Assembly (NCBI RefSeq): GCF_002295105.1
Contig: NZ_NSGH01000002.1
Coordinates: 62,001-126,000, forward strand
Reading direction: 5' to 3'
DNA: 64,000 bases
Origin: Salimicrobium humidisoli
GTDB lineage: Bacteria > Bacillota > Bacilli > Bacillales > Halobacillaceae
Shown here piece by piece: positions 38,161 to 47,904 of this stretch. Each line of letters starts with the position of its first letter. The first letter of the stretch is position 1. The notes beneath the pieces are model-generated. The model did no database searches and was not told the DNA's origin. It was given only the letters and a program-made list of their open reading frames with translations. A program made the translations under genes and the position numbers.

Positions 38161-38416
38161 AGAAACAGGATAAAGAAATTGCCATGATGGAGAAGAGTAT
38201 GTCTATACGTTTTAAGAGAGGAAAACAAACGCTGAAAGTTTTCTAAACCACTGTAGACGGAAGGTAGCTCTATTAGCAGCTTTTCTGAACTTGATCCAGT
38301 AGGAAAAGCCGGACGCGGACCGTTATAACCGAACGAAGAGTACAGAATATATCTGTAAATTAAGGTGGTACCACGGAAAAGACCCTTTCGTCCTTAGCTG
38401 GAGGAAAGGGTCTTTT
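38161..38416 (+). ncRNA. T-box riboswitch (valine), valS leader
   Basis: The conserved T-box AAGGTGGTACCACGG is at 38362-38376, and a terminator stem (GACCCTTTC with GAAAGGGTC, then TTTT) follows at 38377-38416. In Stem I, AGTA (38196-38199) and a short helix GTCTA/TAGAC place the specifier loop near 38259-38270, which contains GTA (38264-38266), a valine codon. The TGGT bulge in the T-box would pair with a tRNA 3' end of the form ACCA, fitting discriminator A of tRNA-Val. Uncharged tRNA-Val is predicted to stabilise the antiterminator and allow valS transcription. Confidence 0.9.
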
Positions 38417-38440
38417 GTATGGACAAGAGGAGGATGAATA

Positions 38441-41077
38441 ATGAAAGATATTGAAATGTCGACCAAATATGACCCGACAGAAGTGGAGAAAGACCGCTAT
38501 CAGTTCTGGCTTGAAGGAAAATATTTCGAAGCGGAAGGAACGGGTGAAAAAGAACCGTATACAGTCGTAATTCCGCCGCCGAACGTTACCGGTAAATTAC
38601 ACCTTGGGCACGCCTGGGACACGACGCTGCAGGATATTATCACCCGGGTGAAAAGAATGCAGGGCTACGACGTTTTATGGCTGCCCGGAATGGACCACGC
38701 CGGAATAGCCACCCAGGCAAAAGTGGAAGCGAAACTGAAAGAACAGGGTACTTCCCGCTATGATCTCGGCCGGGAAAAGTTTCTCGAGAAGTCCTGGGAA
38801 TGGAAGGGGGAGTATGCCGATTTTATCCGGTCCCAGTGGGAAAAGATGGGACTCGGTCTCGATTACTCCCGTGAACGTTTCACCCTGGACAGCGGACTTT
38901 CGGATGCGGTGAAGGAAGTGTTTGTACGTCTCTATGAAAAGGATCTGATATACAGGGGAGAGTATATCATCAACTGGGACCCTGCTACCCAGACGGCTTT
39001 ATCCGATATAGAGGTGGAATATAAAGAGGTGCAGGGAGCGTTCTACCACATGAGCTATCCGTTGAAGGGCGAAGAGGGATCGATTTCCATTGCTACGACA
39101 CGGCCGGAAACGATGCTTGGCGATACGGCTATCGCTGTACACCCGGAAGATGAGCGTTACGCGCATCTTATCGGGAAGAAAGCGGTCCTCCCGATCATCG
39201 GAAGGGAACTGGAGATTGTGGCGGACGATTATGTAGACAGAGAGTTCGGTTCCGGGGCTGTTAAGATCACCCCTGCCCACGATCCGAATGATTTTGAAAT
39301 CGGCAACCGTCATAACCTCGAACGTGTTCTGATTATGAATGAAGACGGGACGATGAACGAAAATGCCGGAGTCTATGAAGGGATGGACCGGTTCGACTGC
39401 CGTAAACAGCTGGTGAAAGATCTGCAGGAGCAGGGTGTGTTGACTGAAATTGAAGAGCATATGCATTCGGTCGGTCACTCCGAGCGGAGCGGTGCTGTCG
39501 TGGAACCTTATTTATCCACACAGTGGTTCGTCGACATGGGACCGCTCGCAGAAGCCGCAGTGGCGCAGCAAAAGACAGATGATAAAGTCAACTTCGTACC
39601 GGATCGGTTTGAAAAAACGTATTTGAACTGGATGGAGAATATCAGAGACTGGTGTATTTCCCGTCAGCTGTGGTGGGGTCACCGGATTCCCGCATGGTAC
39701 CATAAAGAGACCGGGGAAATTTATGTAGGAAAAGAAGCTCCGGAGAATGAAGGAGAATGGGAACAGGACGCGGATGTCCTTGATACATGGTTTTCTTCTG
39801 CGTTGTGGCCTTTTTCCACTATGGGTTGGCCGGATGAAGAGAGCGAGGACTTTAAGCGCTATTTCCCTACGAACGCCCTCGTAACCGGTTATGACATCAT
39901 TTTCTTCTGGGTCAGCCGCATGATTTTCCAGTCGATCGAGTTCACAGACCGGCGTCCTTTTGAAGATGTCCTTATCCACGGCCTCGTCCGTGACGGAGAA
40001 GGACGTAAGATGAGTAAATCTCTCGGAAACGGCGTGGATCCGATGGATGTTATTGATAAGTATGGAGCGGATTCACTCCGTTACCTCCTTTCCACCAGCT
40101 CTTCCCCGGGACAGGACATGCGTTTCACCTGGGAAAAAGTGGAGTCCACCTGGAACTTTGCGAATAAAATATGGAACGCTTCACGCTTTGCGCTGATGAA
40201 TATGGGTGACCTGCGCGTGGAGGACATCGATATTACGAAAAACAGGACAGTCGCGGACGAATGGATTTTGACCAGACTCAACGAAACCATCGAGAAGGTG
40301 ACGAAAAACGTGGACGGGTACGATTTCGGTGAAGCAGGGCGGCACCTTTACAACTTTATCTGGGATGATTTCTGCGACTGGTATATCGAAATGGCCAAAC
40401 TACCTCTCTACAGTGAGAATGAAGAGCGGATTCACACCACCCGTTCGGTCCTGGCATACACACTTGACCGTATTATGCGCATGCTTCATCCATTCATGCC
40501 TTTTATCACAGAAGAGATTTGGCAGCACCTTCCTCATGAAGGACCTTCCATCACGGTGAGTAAATGGCCGCAGGCTGATGAATCATTAAATAATCGTCAG
40601 GCTGTTACAGAAATGGAGAGGCTCGTATCCATCATCCGGGCAGTACGCAACATTCGCGCGGAAGTGGACACTCCGATGTCGAAACAGATTAAATTGCTTA
40701 TTCAGGCGGAGAGCCGGGAAGTCGTCGGGGAGCTTGAAATGAACCGTGATTATCTGGAGAAATTCTGTAATCCGAGCGAGCTTACCATCGATACTGAAGT
40801 CGAAGCTCCCGGTAAGGCAATGTCTGCTGTCGTTACAGGTGCTTCTCTTTACCTTCCTCTCGAAGGCCTGATGAATATAGAGGATGAAATTGCCCGTCTT
40901 GAGAAAGAACGGAAAAAGTGGGAAGAAGAAGTAAAACGCGTGCAAGGGAAGCTGTCCAACGAGAAATTCGTTTCCAAAGCTCCGGCTCACGTAGTGGAGG
41001 CCGAGAAAGAAAAAGAAGCAGACTATCTGGATAAGCGTGCCAAAGTGGAAGCACGTATCGAAGAACTTAAAGCTTAG
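38441..41077 (+). CDS. valS: Valyl-tRNA synthetase
   Basis: 878 residues, class I synthetase. The HIGH motif is in [15 protein letters not shown] near residue 45 and the KMSKS motif in [14 protein letters not shown] near residue 525. The editing domain ([17 protein letters not shown]) lies between, and a C-terminal coiled coil (about 810-878) ends the protein. AGAGGAGG precedes the ATG. Control by the T-box upstream is expected. Confidence 0.97.
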   Translation: MKDIEMSTKYDPTEVEKDRYQFWLEGKYFEAEGTGEKEPYTVVIPPPNVTGKLHLGHAWDTTLQDIITRVKRMQGYDVLWLPGMDHAGIATQAKVEAKLKEQGTSRYDLGREKFLEKSWEWKGEYADFIRSQWEKMGLGLDYSRERFTLDSGLSDAVKEVFVRLYEKDLIYRGEYIINWDPATQTALSDIEVEYKEVQGAFYHMSYPLKGEEGSISIATTRPETMLGDTAIAVHPEDERYAHLIGKKAVLPIIGRELEIVADDYVDREFGSGAVKITPAHDPNDFEIGNRHNLERVLIMNEDGTMNENAGVYEGMDRFDCRKQLVKDLQEQGVLTEIEEHMHSVGHSERSGAVVEPYLSTQWFVDMGPLAEAAVAQQKTDDKVNFVPDRFEKTYLNWMENIRDWCISRQLWWGHRIPAWYHKETGEIYVGKEAPENEGEWEQDADVLDTWFSSALWPFSTMGWPDEESEDFKRYFPTNALVTGYDIIFFWVSRMIFQSIEFTDRRPFEDVLIHGLVRDGEGRKMSKSLGNGVDPMDVIDKYGADSLRYLLSTSSSPGQDMRFTWEKVESTWNFANKIWNASRFALMNMGDLRVEDIDITKNRTVADEWILTRLNETIEKVTKNVDGYDFGEAGRHLYNFIWDDFCDWYIEMAKLPLYSENEERIHTTRSVLAYTLDRIMRMLHPFMPFITEEIWQHLPHEGPSITVSKWPQADESLNNRQAVTEMERLVSIIRAVRNIRAEVDTPMSKQIKLLIQAESREVVGELEMNRDYLEKFCNPSELTIDTEVEAPGKAMSAVVTGASLYLPLEGLMNIEDEIARLEKERKKWEEEVKRVQGKLSNEKFVSKAPAHVVEAEKEKEADYLDKRAKVEARIEELKA

Positions 41078-41086
41078 AAGGGAAAA

Positions 41087-41115
41087 GGGGCACCGCCAGG
41101 CAGGTGCCTTTTTTC
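41087..41115 (+). terminator. Terminator after valS
   Basis: GGCACC and GGTGCC stem, eight-base loop, six T. It may be leaky, as folC follows closely. Confidence 0.85.
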
Positions 41116-41150
41116 ATGAAAAGTTACACGGTTGCAGGTGAGGTGTAAAA

Positions 41151-42410
41151 ATGAATAAAGAAGAAGCACTGGAATGGATCCATGGCCGGAGCAAGTTCAA
41201 AATCAAGCCCGGACTGGAAAGGATGGAATGGCTGGCGGAAAAACTGGGGCACCCCGAGAAAGCTGTGCCGATCGTACACATAGCAGGAACAAACGGGAAA
41301 GGATCGACAACATCATTTTTAAAATATCTATTGATCGAACAGGGGTATTCCGTAGGTACGTTCACTTCCCCCTATATCACTCATTTTAATGAAAGGATAA
41401 GTCTGAACGGAGAAGCGATCACCGATGAGGAGCTGATCCGTCTTATATATAAAGTGAAACCGCTTGTGGAAGAGGCGTCCTCTTTGCCGGGAGGGGAACC
41501 TACAGAGTTCGAAGTTATAACGGTCATGAGCTTTTTATACTTTCAGGAAAAAAATGTCGATATAGCTATTATTGAAACAGGTCTCGGGGGGCTTTACGAT
41601 TCGACGAACATTGTAGCCCCTCTTCTGTCTGTCATTACGAATATCGGGTTGGATCATCAGGATATACTCGGGCACAGTTACGGGGAAATTGCCGCCCAGA
41701 AAGCAGGGATCATTAAAAGTCACGTCCCCGTAGTCAGCGGGGTGAGGAATCAGGAGGCGAAAAAAGTAATTAAAGAAACCTCACTGAAGCTTCATGCACC
41801 TTTATATGAACTGGAAAAAGATTTCTCTGTGGTACAGAAAGAAGCGGAGCAGCAGTTTATATATAATTTCCGGCATGAAGACACGTATGAGCTGTCGATG
41901 CTCGGAGCGCACCAGAAAAGAAATGCAGCTCTCGCCGTTACGACGGTGGAAGTGTTGAAGGAGCTCGGATGGAAGATAAGCCGCAGTCTATACGGGAAAG
42001 CGCTGAAAGAAACGACTTGGCCCGGAAGAATGGAAATCGTCTCCCGGAATCCATTGACGCTTCTCGATGGTGCCCATAATTACGAAGGAACAGAAGCTCT
42101 GGTGGAAACGGTGGAGGAGCTGTACAAAGATAGAAGAATACATGTTATATATGGAGCCGTTGAAGGGAAACCGGCTGCAGAAATGCTCGGGATGCTGAAG
42201 AAAACAGCGGCTTCCCTCGCCACCGTTTCTTTCGATTTTCCGAAATCATTGAAGAAAGAAGATTATTGTAATATGAACAGCGACATCCCCTACTTTATGA
42301 ATCCGGAAGAGGCGTACCGGAGTGTATTGAATTCGGCAGATGCCGGGGATGTGATCCTCTGGACCGGTTCGCTTTATTTTATATCGGAAGTAAGGAAAAT
42401 GTATACGTAA
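41151..42410 (+). CDS. folC: Folylpolyglutamate synthase / dihydrofolate synthase
   Basis: 419 residues of the Mur-ligase family. The P-loop HIAGTNGKGSTTSF is near residue 45, TSPYITHFNERI is the second nucleotide motif, and LGGLYDSTNIV and LLDGAHNYEGT complete the active site. It adds glutamate to folates. GGTGAGGTG lies upstream of the ATG. The valS-folC-comC order is that of B. subtilis. Confidence 0.95.
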   Translation: MNKEEALEWIHGRSKFKIKPGLERMEWLAEKLGHPEKAVPIVHIAGTNGKGSTTSFLKYLLIEQGYSVGTFTSPYITHFNERISLNGEAITDEELIRLIYKVKPLVEEASSLPGGEPTEFEVITVMSFLYFQEKNVDIAIIETGLGGLYDSTNIVAPLLSVITNIGLDHQDILGHSYGEIAAQKAGIIKSHVPVVSGVRNQEAKKVIKETSLKLHAPLYELEKDFSVVQKEAEQQFIYNFRHEDTYELSMLGAHQKRNAALAVTTVEVLKELGWKISRSLYGKALKETTWPGRMEIVSRNPLTLLDGAHNYEGTEALVETVEELYKDRRIHVIYGAVEGKPAAEMLGMLKKTAASLATVSFDFPKSLKKEDYCNMNSDIPYFMNPEEAYRSVLNSADAGDVILWTGSLYFISEVRKMYT

Positions 42411-42414
42411 GGAA

Positions 42415-42448
42415 GAACCGGGGAGGGAGATGAATCTCTCCCCGGTTC
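42415..42448 (+). terminator. Hairpin after folC
   Basis: A strong 15-bp-scale stem (GAACCGGGGAG with matching CTCCCCGGTTC) without a T-run behind it. It may be a weak terminator or an mRNA 3' stabiliser. Confidence 0.5.
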
Positions 42449-42569
42449 ATACATATAACAGTGGACGAGTGACGGAAGGTTCCCTATACTGGGTATAGCA
42501 CTTGAAATTTTTGAAAATTCATTCAAGAATGACCGGGATGCTGAATACAGATGGAAGAAAGGTGAATAC

Positions 42570-43310
42570 ATGACGGCTGTCTTTTTCGTTTTAGGTCTGG
42601 TTTTTGGTTCATTTTTTAATGTAGTCGGATTGCGTGCCCCCGCAAAGTCCCTGTTTGCACACTCACGTTCCTACTGCCCGCATTGCTGTAAAGATCTGCA
42701 TTGGTATGAACTGATACCGCTGTTGTCCTGGCTGTTTTTACGGGGAAAATGCAGCGGCTGCCGGGCCCACATCTCCCTGATGTATCCTGCAATGGAGCTT
42801 TTCTCGGGTGCGTACTTCTCTTTCGCTTTTCTGTACCACGGTTTCACTCCCCCTCTTATTTATTCCCTCTTACTCGGTGCTCTCACGCACATTTTCATCG
42901 TTTCGGATATAACCAGCATGATACTTCCCTCCTCTGTTCTGATTACATTCTCTCTCTGCTACATGCTTTATTTCCTCATAGATCCTCCCATCTCATACTG
43001 GTCGCAGGTAATAGGCGGAGGAGTCGGAGCAGGTGTTACGGCCGGGATCATCCTCCTCAGCAGAGGGGGGATGGGCGGAGGAGACATGAAATTATTCGGT
43101 CTGCTCGGTTTCATGATGGGCGTGGAGAAACTTTTCCTTATATTCCTGATTTCCTCTTCACTTGGAGCGCTTACAGGCGGAATGCTTATTATAACGAAAG
43201 TGATTTCCGGCAGACAGCCTGTACCGTTTGCGCCTTTTATTTTAACGGGCGCCTGTGTGACCAACTTTTATGGAACACCATTAATAGAATGGTATCTTGG
43301 ACATTTCTGA
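42570..43310 (+). CDS. comC: Prepilin peptidase (ComC/PilD type)
   Basis: 246 residues with about seven membrane helices. The N-terminal domain has the two cysteine pairs CPHC and CSGC. The catalytic aspartates are in VSDITSMILP and GGGDMKLFG. It cleaves and N-methylates type IV pilin-like leaders of the DNA-uptake machinery. Its presence suggests competence genes elsewhere in the genome. spoIIB and maf, which follow comC in B. subtilis, are absent; 245 nt separate it from radC. Confidence 0.92.
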   Translation: MTAVFFVLGLVFGSFFNVVGLRAPAKSLFAHSRSYCPHCCKDLHWYELIPLLSWLFLRGKCSGCRAHISLMYPAMELFSGAYFSFAFLYHGFTPPLIYSLLLGALTHIFIVSDITSMILPSSVLITFSLCYMLYFLIDPPISYWSQVIGGGVGAGVTAGIILLSRGGMGGGDMKLFGLLGFMMGVEKLFLIFLISSSLGALTGGMLIITKVISGRQPVPFAPFILTGACVTNFYGTPLIEWYLGHF

Positions 43311-43475
43311 GCCACATACATGGAAGTTGCTGGTCGTCTTCAAAATAAACGTGATAAAAAGCTAAATGTAGATACGTTTTTTATATTCTCTGCCTGCCGG
43401 TAAAGTAATAGTCATTTCATCTGAGCTTTTTTCAATTTTTCCGGAATAGATGTCGGGTTATTTCATTTACGGTTC

Positions 43476-43505
43476 TTTTCCTGAAAATGCACGCTCGGGT
43501 ATAAT
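43476..43505 (+). promoter_or_regulatory. radC promoter
   Basis: TATAAT (43500-43505) with a weak -35 about 18 bases upstream (TTTTCC), roughly 50 bases before the radC start. Confidence 0.45.
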
Positions 43506-43555
43506 GACGATACTTAGCCGTGCACGGAGAAGAATTGTCTTAAAGGAGAACTGAT

Positions 43556-44110
43556 TTGGAAAAAGTTATTCATACGAGAGAACAGGGGTCAAGAGAAAAG
43601 ATGCTTATGTACGGAGCAGAACGGCTCACAGTAAGAGAACTGCTGGCTGTGCTGCTTTCCAAAGGAACGAAAGGGATGCCGATAGAAAGTCTGTCAAGAG
43701 AAATTCTCGTGTCTCTGCAGGGTGTGGATGGACTCAGGGAAGCGACTGTGGAAGATCTGACGGCTATCAGGGGCATCGGGGCTGCGAAAGCGATGCAGGT
43801 CATCGCAGCTATCGAGTTAGGGAAAAGAGTGTATCGCGAAAAAAGAGAAGAAGGTTATCTGATCCGGAGTCCGGAAGATGGAGCAGAATACGTAATGGAA
43901 GAAATGAAACATTTAAAACAGGAACATTTCGTAGCCCTTTTTCTCGATGTCAAAAACCGCGTCCTGGCCAGGCGCACTGTATTCGTCGGGAGCCTGAACA
44001 GTTCCATAGTCCACCCGCGGGAAGTATTCAAAGAAGCGGTGAAGAGGTCGGCTGCTTCTATTGTATGCGTACACAACCACCCCTCCGGCGATCCTTTAAC
44101 CATAGTATAA
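43556..44110 (+). pseudogene. radC: radC, 5' part, cut by a transposon
   Basis: Residues 1-180 of RadC: an N-terminal helix-hairpin-helix region (TAIRGIGAAKAMQ) and most of the JAB/MPN domain up to VCVHNHPSGDP. The reading frame then enters the transposon and stops after four foreign residues. In the family this motif continues PSxED, giving the JAMM metal site; that part lies 4.7 kb away. The start is TTG with AAAGGAG upstream. RadC function is poorly defined and its loss is tolerated in other bacteria. The fragment could still be made as a truncated protein. Confidence 0.93.
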
Positions 44111-44158
44111 TAAATAATAGTAGTTAAAGTAGTTTAGGAGGAGATGTTAAAGGGAGAT

Positions 44159-44173
44159 TTTACTTTAAATACA
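44159..44173 (+). repeat. Left-end 15-bp repeat of the transposon
   Basis: TTTACTTTAAATACA occurs here and at 48760-48774 in the same orientation. Each copy is 63 nt from its border, so they are probable recombinase-binding sites. Confidence 0.7.
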
Positions 44174-44228
44174 AATTAACAAGGTTTATAATTTGTAGTA
44201 CTTAAAGTGTTTAAAGAGGGGGGAGCGT

Positions 44229-45314
44229 GTGAGGGTTCAAAGGATAGAAGTGGAGAATAAGCCGTATCCATTGTATTTATTACTAGATAAAGAATACCAG
44301 CTAATTGAACCAGTAATGAAATTTATTAAATACTTAGATAACACTGGTAAGTCTCCAAATACCATTAAAGCATACTGCTATCATTTAAAGTTGCTGTATG
44401 AGTTCATGGAACAGAGAGGCGTTATTCTTAATGATATTAACTTTGAGTTGTTAGCAGACTTCGTAGGTTGGTTGAGATATCCAACAGCAACAAATGTAAT
44501 TGATCTTCAGTCAAAAGAAGCCATAAGAGAAGAAACGACAGTGAATACAATTTTAAATGCCGTTATGAGTTTTCTTGATTATTTAAGTAGATTAGGAGAA
44601 TTTAAATCAATTGATGTATTTAAACAAGCAAAGGGAAGAAATTTCAAAGGATTTTTACATCACGTTAATAAGGGTAGATACCAAAAGAATGTCTTAAAGT
44701 TAAGGGTTAAAAAGAAACAGATAAGAACATTGACATCAGAGGAAGTTAAGCAAATTATTGATGCTTGTCATACGAAAAGAGATAAATTAATTTTAATGCT
44801 TATGTATGAGGGTGGTTTAAGAATCGGTGAAGTGTTATCGCTTAGGCTTGAAGATATTGCCACTTGGGACAATCAAATCCATTTAACACCTAGAGATGTT
44901 AATGTAAATGAAGCTTATATTAAATTAAGGAAGGAAAGAACAATACATGTGAGTAAAGAACTGATGTCACTTTATACAGATTACTTGGTATATGAGTATA
45001 GTGAGGAATTGGAGCATGATTATGTTTTTATTTCCTTAAAAGAAGGCTATTTTGGGAAACCACTAAAGTACCAAAGTGTTCTTGATCTAGTTAGAAGAAT
45101 AGTTAAAAGGACTGGAATAGAATTTACATCGCATATGCTTCGCCACACTCACGCAACGCAGCTAATTAGGGAAGGATGGGATGTTGCGTTCATTCAAAAG
45201 AGATTAGGTCACGCACATGTTCAGACAACGTTAAATACCTATGTTCATCTTTCAGATCAGGATATGAAAAATGAGTTTAATAAATACCTTGAGAGAAAGG
45301 AGCATAAGAAATGA
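44229..45314 (+). CDS. tnpA: Tn554-family transposase A (tyrosine recombinase)
   Basis: 361 residues, the same length as TnpA of Tn554. An N-terminal SAM-like DNA-binding domain (about 25-120) precedes the catalytic domain with Arg198 (GGLRIGEV), His302-x-x-Arg305 ([10 protein letters not shown]), His328 (LGHAHVQT) and nucleophile Tyr338. All core residues are present, so it should be active. It starts with GTG after a run of G and overlaps tnpB by four bases. Codon use is AT-rich, unlike the flanking chromosome. With TnpB it performs site-specific insertion and excision. Confidence 0.95.
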   Translation: MRVQRIEVENKPYPLYLLLDKEYQLIEPVMKFIKYLDNTGKSPNTIKAYCYHLKLLYEFMEQRGVILNDINFELLADFVGWLRYPTATNVIDLQSKEAIREETTVNTILNAVMSFLDYLSRLGEFKSIDVFKQAKGRNFKGFLHHVNKGRYQKNVLKLRVKKKQIRTLTSEEVKQIIDACHTKRDKLILMLMYEGGLRIGEVLSLRLEDIATWDNQIHLTPRDVNVNEAYIKLRKERTIHVSKELMSLYTDYLVYEYSEELEHDYVFISLKEGYFGKPLKYQSVLDLVRRIVKRTGIEFTSHMLRHTHATQLIREGWDVAFIQKRLGHAHVQTTLNTYVHLSDQDMKNEFNKYLERKEHKK

Positions 45315-47209
45315 ATGCTTCTAGTAAAAGGAAAATTATCAGTCAGAGTGAGATCAGCAAAAAAATAGCTGTAATGAATGAAGAAATGCAAGGGTTTTGG
45401 GCTAATAATAGTTGGGATATAAGAAAATGTCCACATCCTTCTGCCATAGAATTAAGTAAGAATCCTGCTTTAAGAAATCGTTGGGTTCGTTTTGAACGTG
45501 TTAAAAATCTGTGGTTAAGAACAGAATTGAAATATTTTTATTTTTACCATTTAAACAATGGAATATGGAATGCAAAAACTGTCTGGATTAGAAAAGGAAC
45601 AGTAATTAATAAAATGTTAGATTTTTTAGATTTAAAGTATCCCAGCATTACTTCAATTACTGAAGTTCCTATTGAAAAAGCAATGACGGAGTATAGAACA
45701 TATTTGACAAAACAGGGTGTTAGAATTACTACTACTAATTATAAGATTACTGCTAATCAAGAAAAAACACCTGTAAAAGCTAATTCTTACTATGTTACTA
45801 ATCTAAAACAATTTATGGAGTTTTATGAGGACTTTTATTTTGATGGGGAGGAGTGGGATAAAGACATTTGGGATAGACGTAAGTTACCTTTGCCAGATGA
45901 TAAGGTTAATCCGACACAATATGAATATGTAATTAACTTTAAAGGGGTTCGCAATACGTATTTTAAACAACTCGTAAAAAGATATTGTAAATTGAGATTA
46001 AATACGGATAGCTTTTCCTATGTATGTGATATCGCCCAAAAACTTAAAGAGTTCTTTAATTTCTTGGACATGAATTTTAAACACGTTCAGAGAATAAACC
46101 AATTAACGAGAATGGAAATTGAAGCATATTTAAGCGAATTAAATATGATGGGGATAAAGCCTAGCACAATAAATGGGAGGATCTCTATATTGGAAGGACT
46201 ATTTAGTACCCTTCTAAGGCTAGAATGGAATGATATTCCTTCCAAGGTGTTAATCTATCCAGAAGACTATCCCAAAATACCGAGAGCAAAACCTCGTTTT
46301 ATAGATGAATACGTTCTGGAGCAATTGAACAGTCATCTTGATAAATTACCCGAATATATAGCTACGATGACTATGATAGTCCAAGAATGTGGGATGAGGA
46401 TAAGCGAATTGTGCACCTTGAAAAAAGGTTGTCTATTAGAGGACAAAGATGGAGATTACTTTTTAAAGTATTATCAATGGAAAATGAAAAAGGAGCATAT
46501 AGTTCCAATATCAAAAGAGGTAGCTTTATTGATTAAAGTTCGGGAAGATAAAGTTTCATGGGAGTTTCCAGATAGTGAATACCTCTTTCCAAGAAAAGAT
46601 GGATCGCCATTAAAACAAGAAACATTTAGAGACGAGTTAAACAAATTAGCTTATGAGCAAAAAATAGTCGATAAATCAGGCGAGATTTATAGATTCCATG
46701 CCCATGCCTTTCGCCATACAGTAGGAACAAGAATGATTAATAACGGAGTACCGCAGCATATTGTACAAAAGTTTTTGGGTCATGAAAGTCCTGAAATGAC
46801 AAGCAGATATGCTCATATTTTTGATGAAACCCTTAAAGCTGAATTTACAAAATTCAAAGAAAAACTGGTAACTAATAATGGAGATATAATTGAGTTAGAT
46901 AATGACAATGAAGTCGATGATGTTGATCTTCAATGGTTCAAGAAAAATATTAATGCACAAGTTCTTCCAAATGGTTATTGCCGATTACCAGTAATAGCAG
47001 GTTCTTGTCCACACGCCAATGCTTGTTTAGATTGTACTCATTTTTGTACAAGTAAGCAGTTTTTATCGCAGCATGAGGAACAGTTAAATCGTACTGAGGA
47101 GTTATTGGCAGTCGCTAAGGAAAAGCAATGGCAAAGGCAAATAGAGACTAATAACCGTGTTAAAGAGCGACTAGAGCAAATAATTGGCAGCCTGAAGGGG
47201 ATTAGTTAG
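45311..47209 (+). CDS. tnpB: Tn554-family transposase B (tyrosine recombinase)
   Basis: 632 residues. A long N-terminal region precedes a core-binding domain (about 225-310) and a catalytic domain with Arg363 (CGMRISEL), His465-x-x-Arg468 (HAHAFRHT), His491 (LGHESPEM) and Tyr500. A cysteine-rich stretch with [14 protein letters not shown] follows at about 557-578, plausibly a metal site, then a helical tail. It overlaps tnpA and directly abuts tnpC, so the three are one operon. In Tn554 both TnpA and TnpB are essential for transposition. Confidence 0.95.
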   Translation: MNASSKRKIISQSEISKKIAVMNEEMQGFWANNSWDIRKCPHPSAIELSKNPALRNRWVRFERVKNLWLRTELKYFYFYHLNNGIWNAKTVWIRKGTVINKMLDFLDLKYPSITSITEVPIEKAMTEYRTYLTKQGVRITTTNYKITANQEKTPVKANSYYVTNLKQFMEFYEDFYFDGEEWDKDIWDRRKLPLPDDKVNPTQYEYVINFKGVRNTYFKQLVKRYCKLRLNTDSFSYVCDIAQKLKEFFNFLDMNFKHVQRINQLTRMEIEAYLSELNMMGIKPSTINGRISILEGLFSTLLRLEWNDIPSKVLIYPEDYPKIPRAKPRFIDEYVLEQLNSHLDKLPEYIATMTMIVQECGMRISELCTLKKGCLLEDKDGDYFLKYYQWKMKKEHIVPISKEVALLIKVREDKVSWEFPDSEYLFPRKDGSPLKQETFRDELNKLAYEQKIVDKSGEIYRFHAHAFRHTVGTRMINNGVPQHIVQKFLGHESPEMTSRYAHIFDETLKAEFTKFKEKLVTNNGDIIELDNDNEVDDVDLQWFKKNINAQVLPNGYCRLPVIAGSCPHANACLDCTHFCTSKQFLSQHEEQLNRTEELLAVAKEKQWQRQIETNNRVKERLEQIIGSLKGIS

Positions 47210-47587
47210 ATGGTTAAACAGGTACGAAATACAGAGGAAATTGTGCGTTTGGCAAAGCAAAAGTCCAGGCGGACTAGAGAAAATGTAGACAAGGTTATCT
47301 CTAAACTATCGCTTGAAGGTAAGACTATTAATTTTAACACAGTTGCAAAGGAAGCTAATGTTTCTAAATCATGGCTTTATAAGGAACATGATATTAGGCA
47401 AAGGATTGAATCTCTCCGAAAACAGCAAAAAACAGAAAATGTAATATCAAAACCCAAGAAAAGCTCCCGTTCTGAAGAAGTCCTTATTAAAACCTTAAAA
47501 ACAAGAGTAAAGGAATTAGAAGAGGAAAATATAAGATTAAGGAACCAGATCCAAAAATTATACGGAGATTTGTACATTAGAGAATAG
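47210..47587 (+). CDS. tnpC: Tn554-family transposition accessory protein C
   Basis: 125 residues, matching TnpC of Tn554. A basic N-terminal half contains a helix-turn-helix-like stretch ([19 protein letters not shown]), and the C-terminal third is a coiled coil (about 92-120). In Tn554 TnpC is not essential but influences orientation and efficiency. It begins immediately after the tnpB stop. DNA binding is inferred. Confidence 0.9.
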   Translation: MVKQVRNTEEIVRLAKQKSRRTRENVDKVISKLSLEGKTINFNTVAKEANVSKSWLYKEHDIRQRIESLRKQQKTENVISKPKKSSRSEEVLIKTLKTRVKELEEENIRLRNQIQKLYGDLYIRE

Positions 47588-47616
47588 TTAATCTATGAGT
47601 TTCACCAACTTGTGCT

Positions 47617-47647
47617 TTGAACTTTGAAGTGTTAAAATTAATATACT
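47617..47647 (+). promoter_or_regulatory. Promoter of the lnu leader
   Basis: TATACT at 47642-47647 with TTGAAC 19 bases upstream. It lies just after tnpC and would start the leader RNA near 47654. Confidence 0.6.
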
Positions 47648-47668
47648 ATTAATCGAAAGGAGAGATGG

Positions 47669-47692
47669 GTGGACAATGAAGAACTAATCTAA
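47669..47692 (+). CDS. Leader peptide MDNEELI of the lnu attenuator
   Basis: A GTG start lies six bases after AAAGGAG, close to the predicted transcript start, and opens a seven-codon frame ending TAA. Its last codons (CTA ATC TAA) are the very bases that pair with segment 2 of the attenuator, so a ribosome here would mask them. A second very short frame (ATG at 47676, encoding MKN) overlaps and ends at 47687; either could be the sensor. Confidence 0.55.
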   Translation: MDNEELI

Positions 47693-47833
47693 TTTTTAAC
47701 AAATGAAATAGTATATTTCAGTTTAAAAACTTAGGATTAGTCTGCCCATTTTTCCATATACTAAATAAATGTAAGACTGAATAGCTAAAAAGGCTAAATA
47801 GTTTTATTTGAGTCCTTAAAAAGTGACATGACT

Positions 47834-47869
47834 AATCCTTCCAACATTATTTGGGAGGATTTTTTATTT
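47834..47869 (+). terminator. Intrinsic terminator before lnu (segments 3:4)
   Basis: AATCCTTCCAA pairs with TTGGGAGGATT around a six-base loop, followed by TTTTTTATTT. It stands between the leader and its gene, so it must be conditional for the gene to be expressed from that promoter. Confidence 0.88.
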
Positions 47870-47904
47870 CTCCCTGAATCAAAATAAAGAAAGAAGGAAT
47901 CGAA

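Larger units (their letters stand above)
47665..47869 (+). promoter_or_regulatory. Transcription attenuator controlling the lnu gene
   Basis: Four RNA segments are visible. Segment 1 (47665-47692) overlaps the leader peptide and contains ATGGG and ACTAATC. Segment 2 (47731-47749) contains GGATTAGTC and CCCAT and is followed by five T. Segment 3 (47830-47844) contains GACTAATCC then TTCCAA. Segment 4 (47851-47861, TTGGGAGGATT) precedes a T-run. Pairing 1:2 gives a first hairpin, 2:3 is a perfect nine-base antiterminator, and 3:4 is an 11-bp intrinsic terminator just before the lnu ribosome site. Ribosome stalling on the leader would free segment 2 to pair with 3 and allow read-through. The mechanism is inferred from complementarity. 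Confidence 0.75.

Noticed and set aside
42749-43348. 199-codon frame overlapping comC in another frame
   Set aside because: Shadow of the comC coding sequence; composition rich in His, Arg and Ser with no ribosome site, whereas comC has every family motif.
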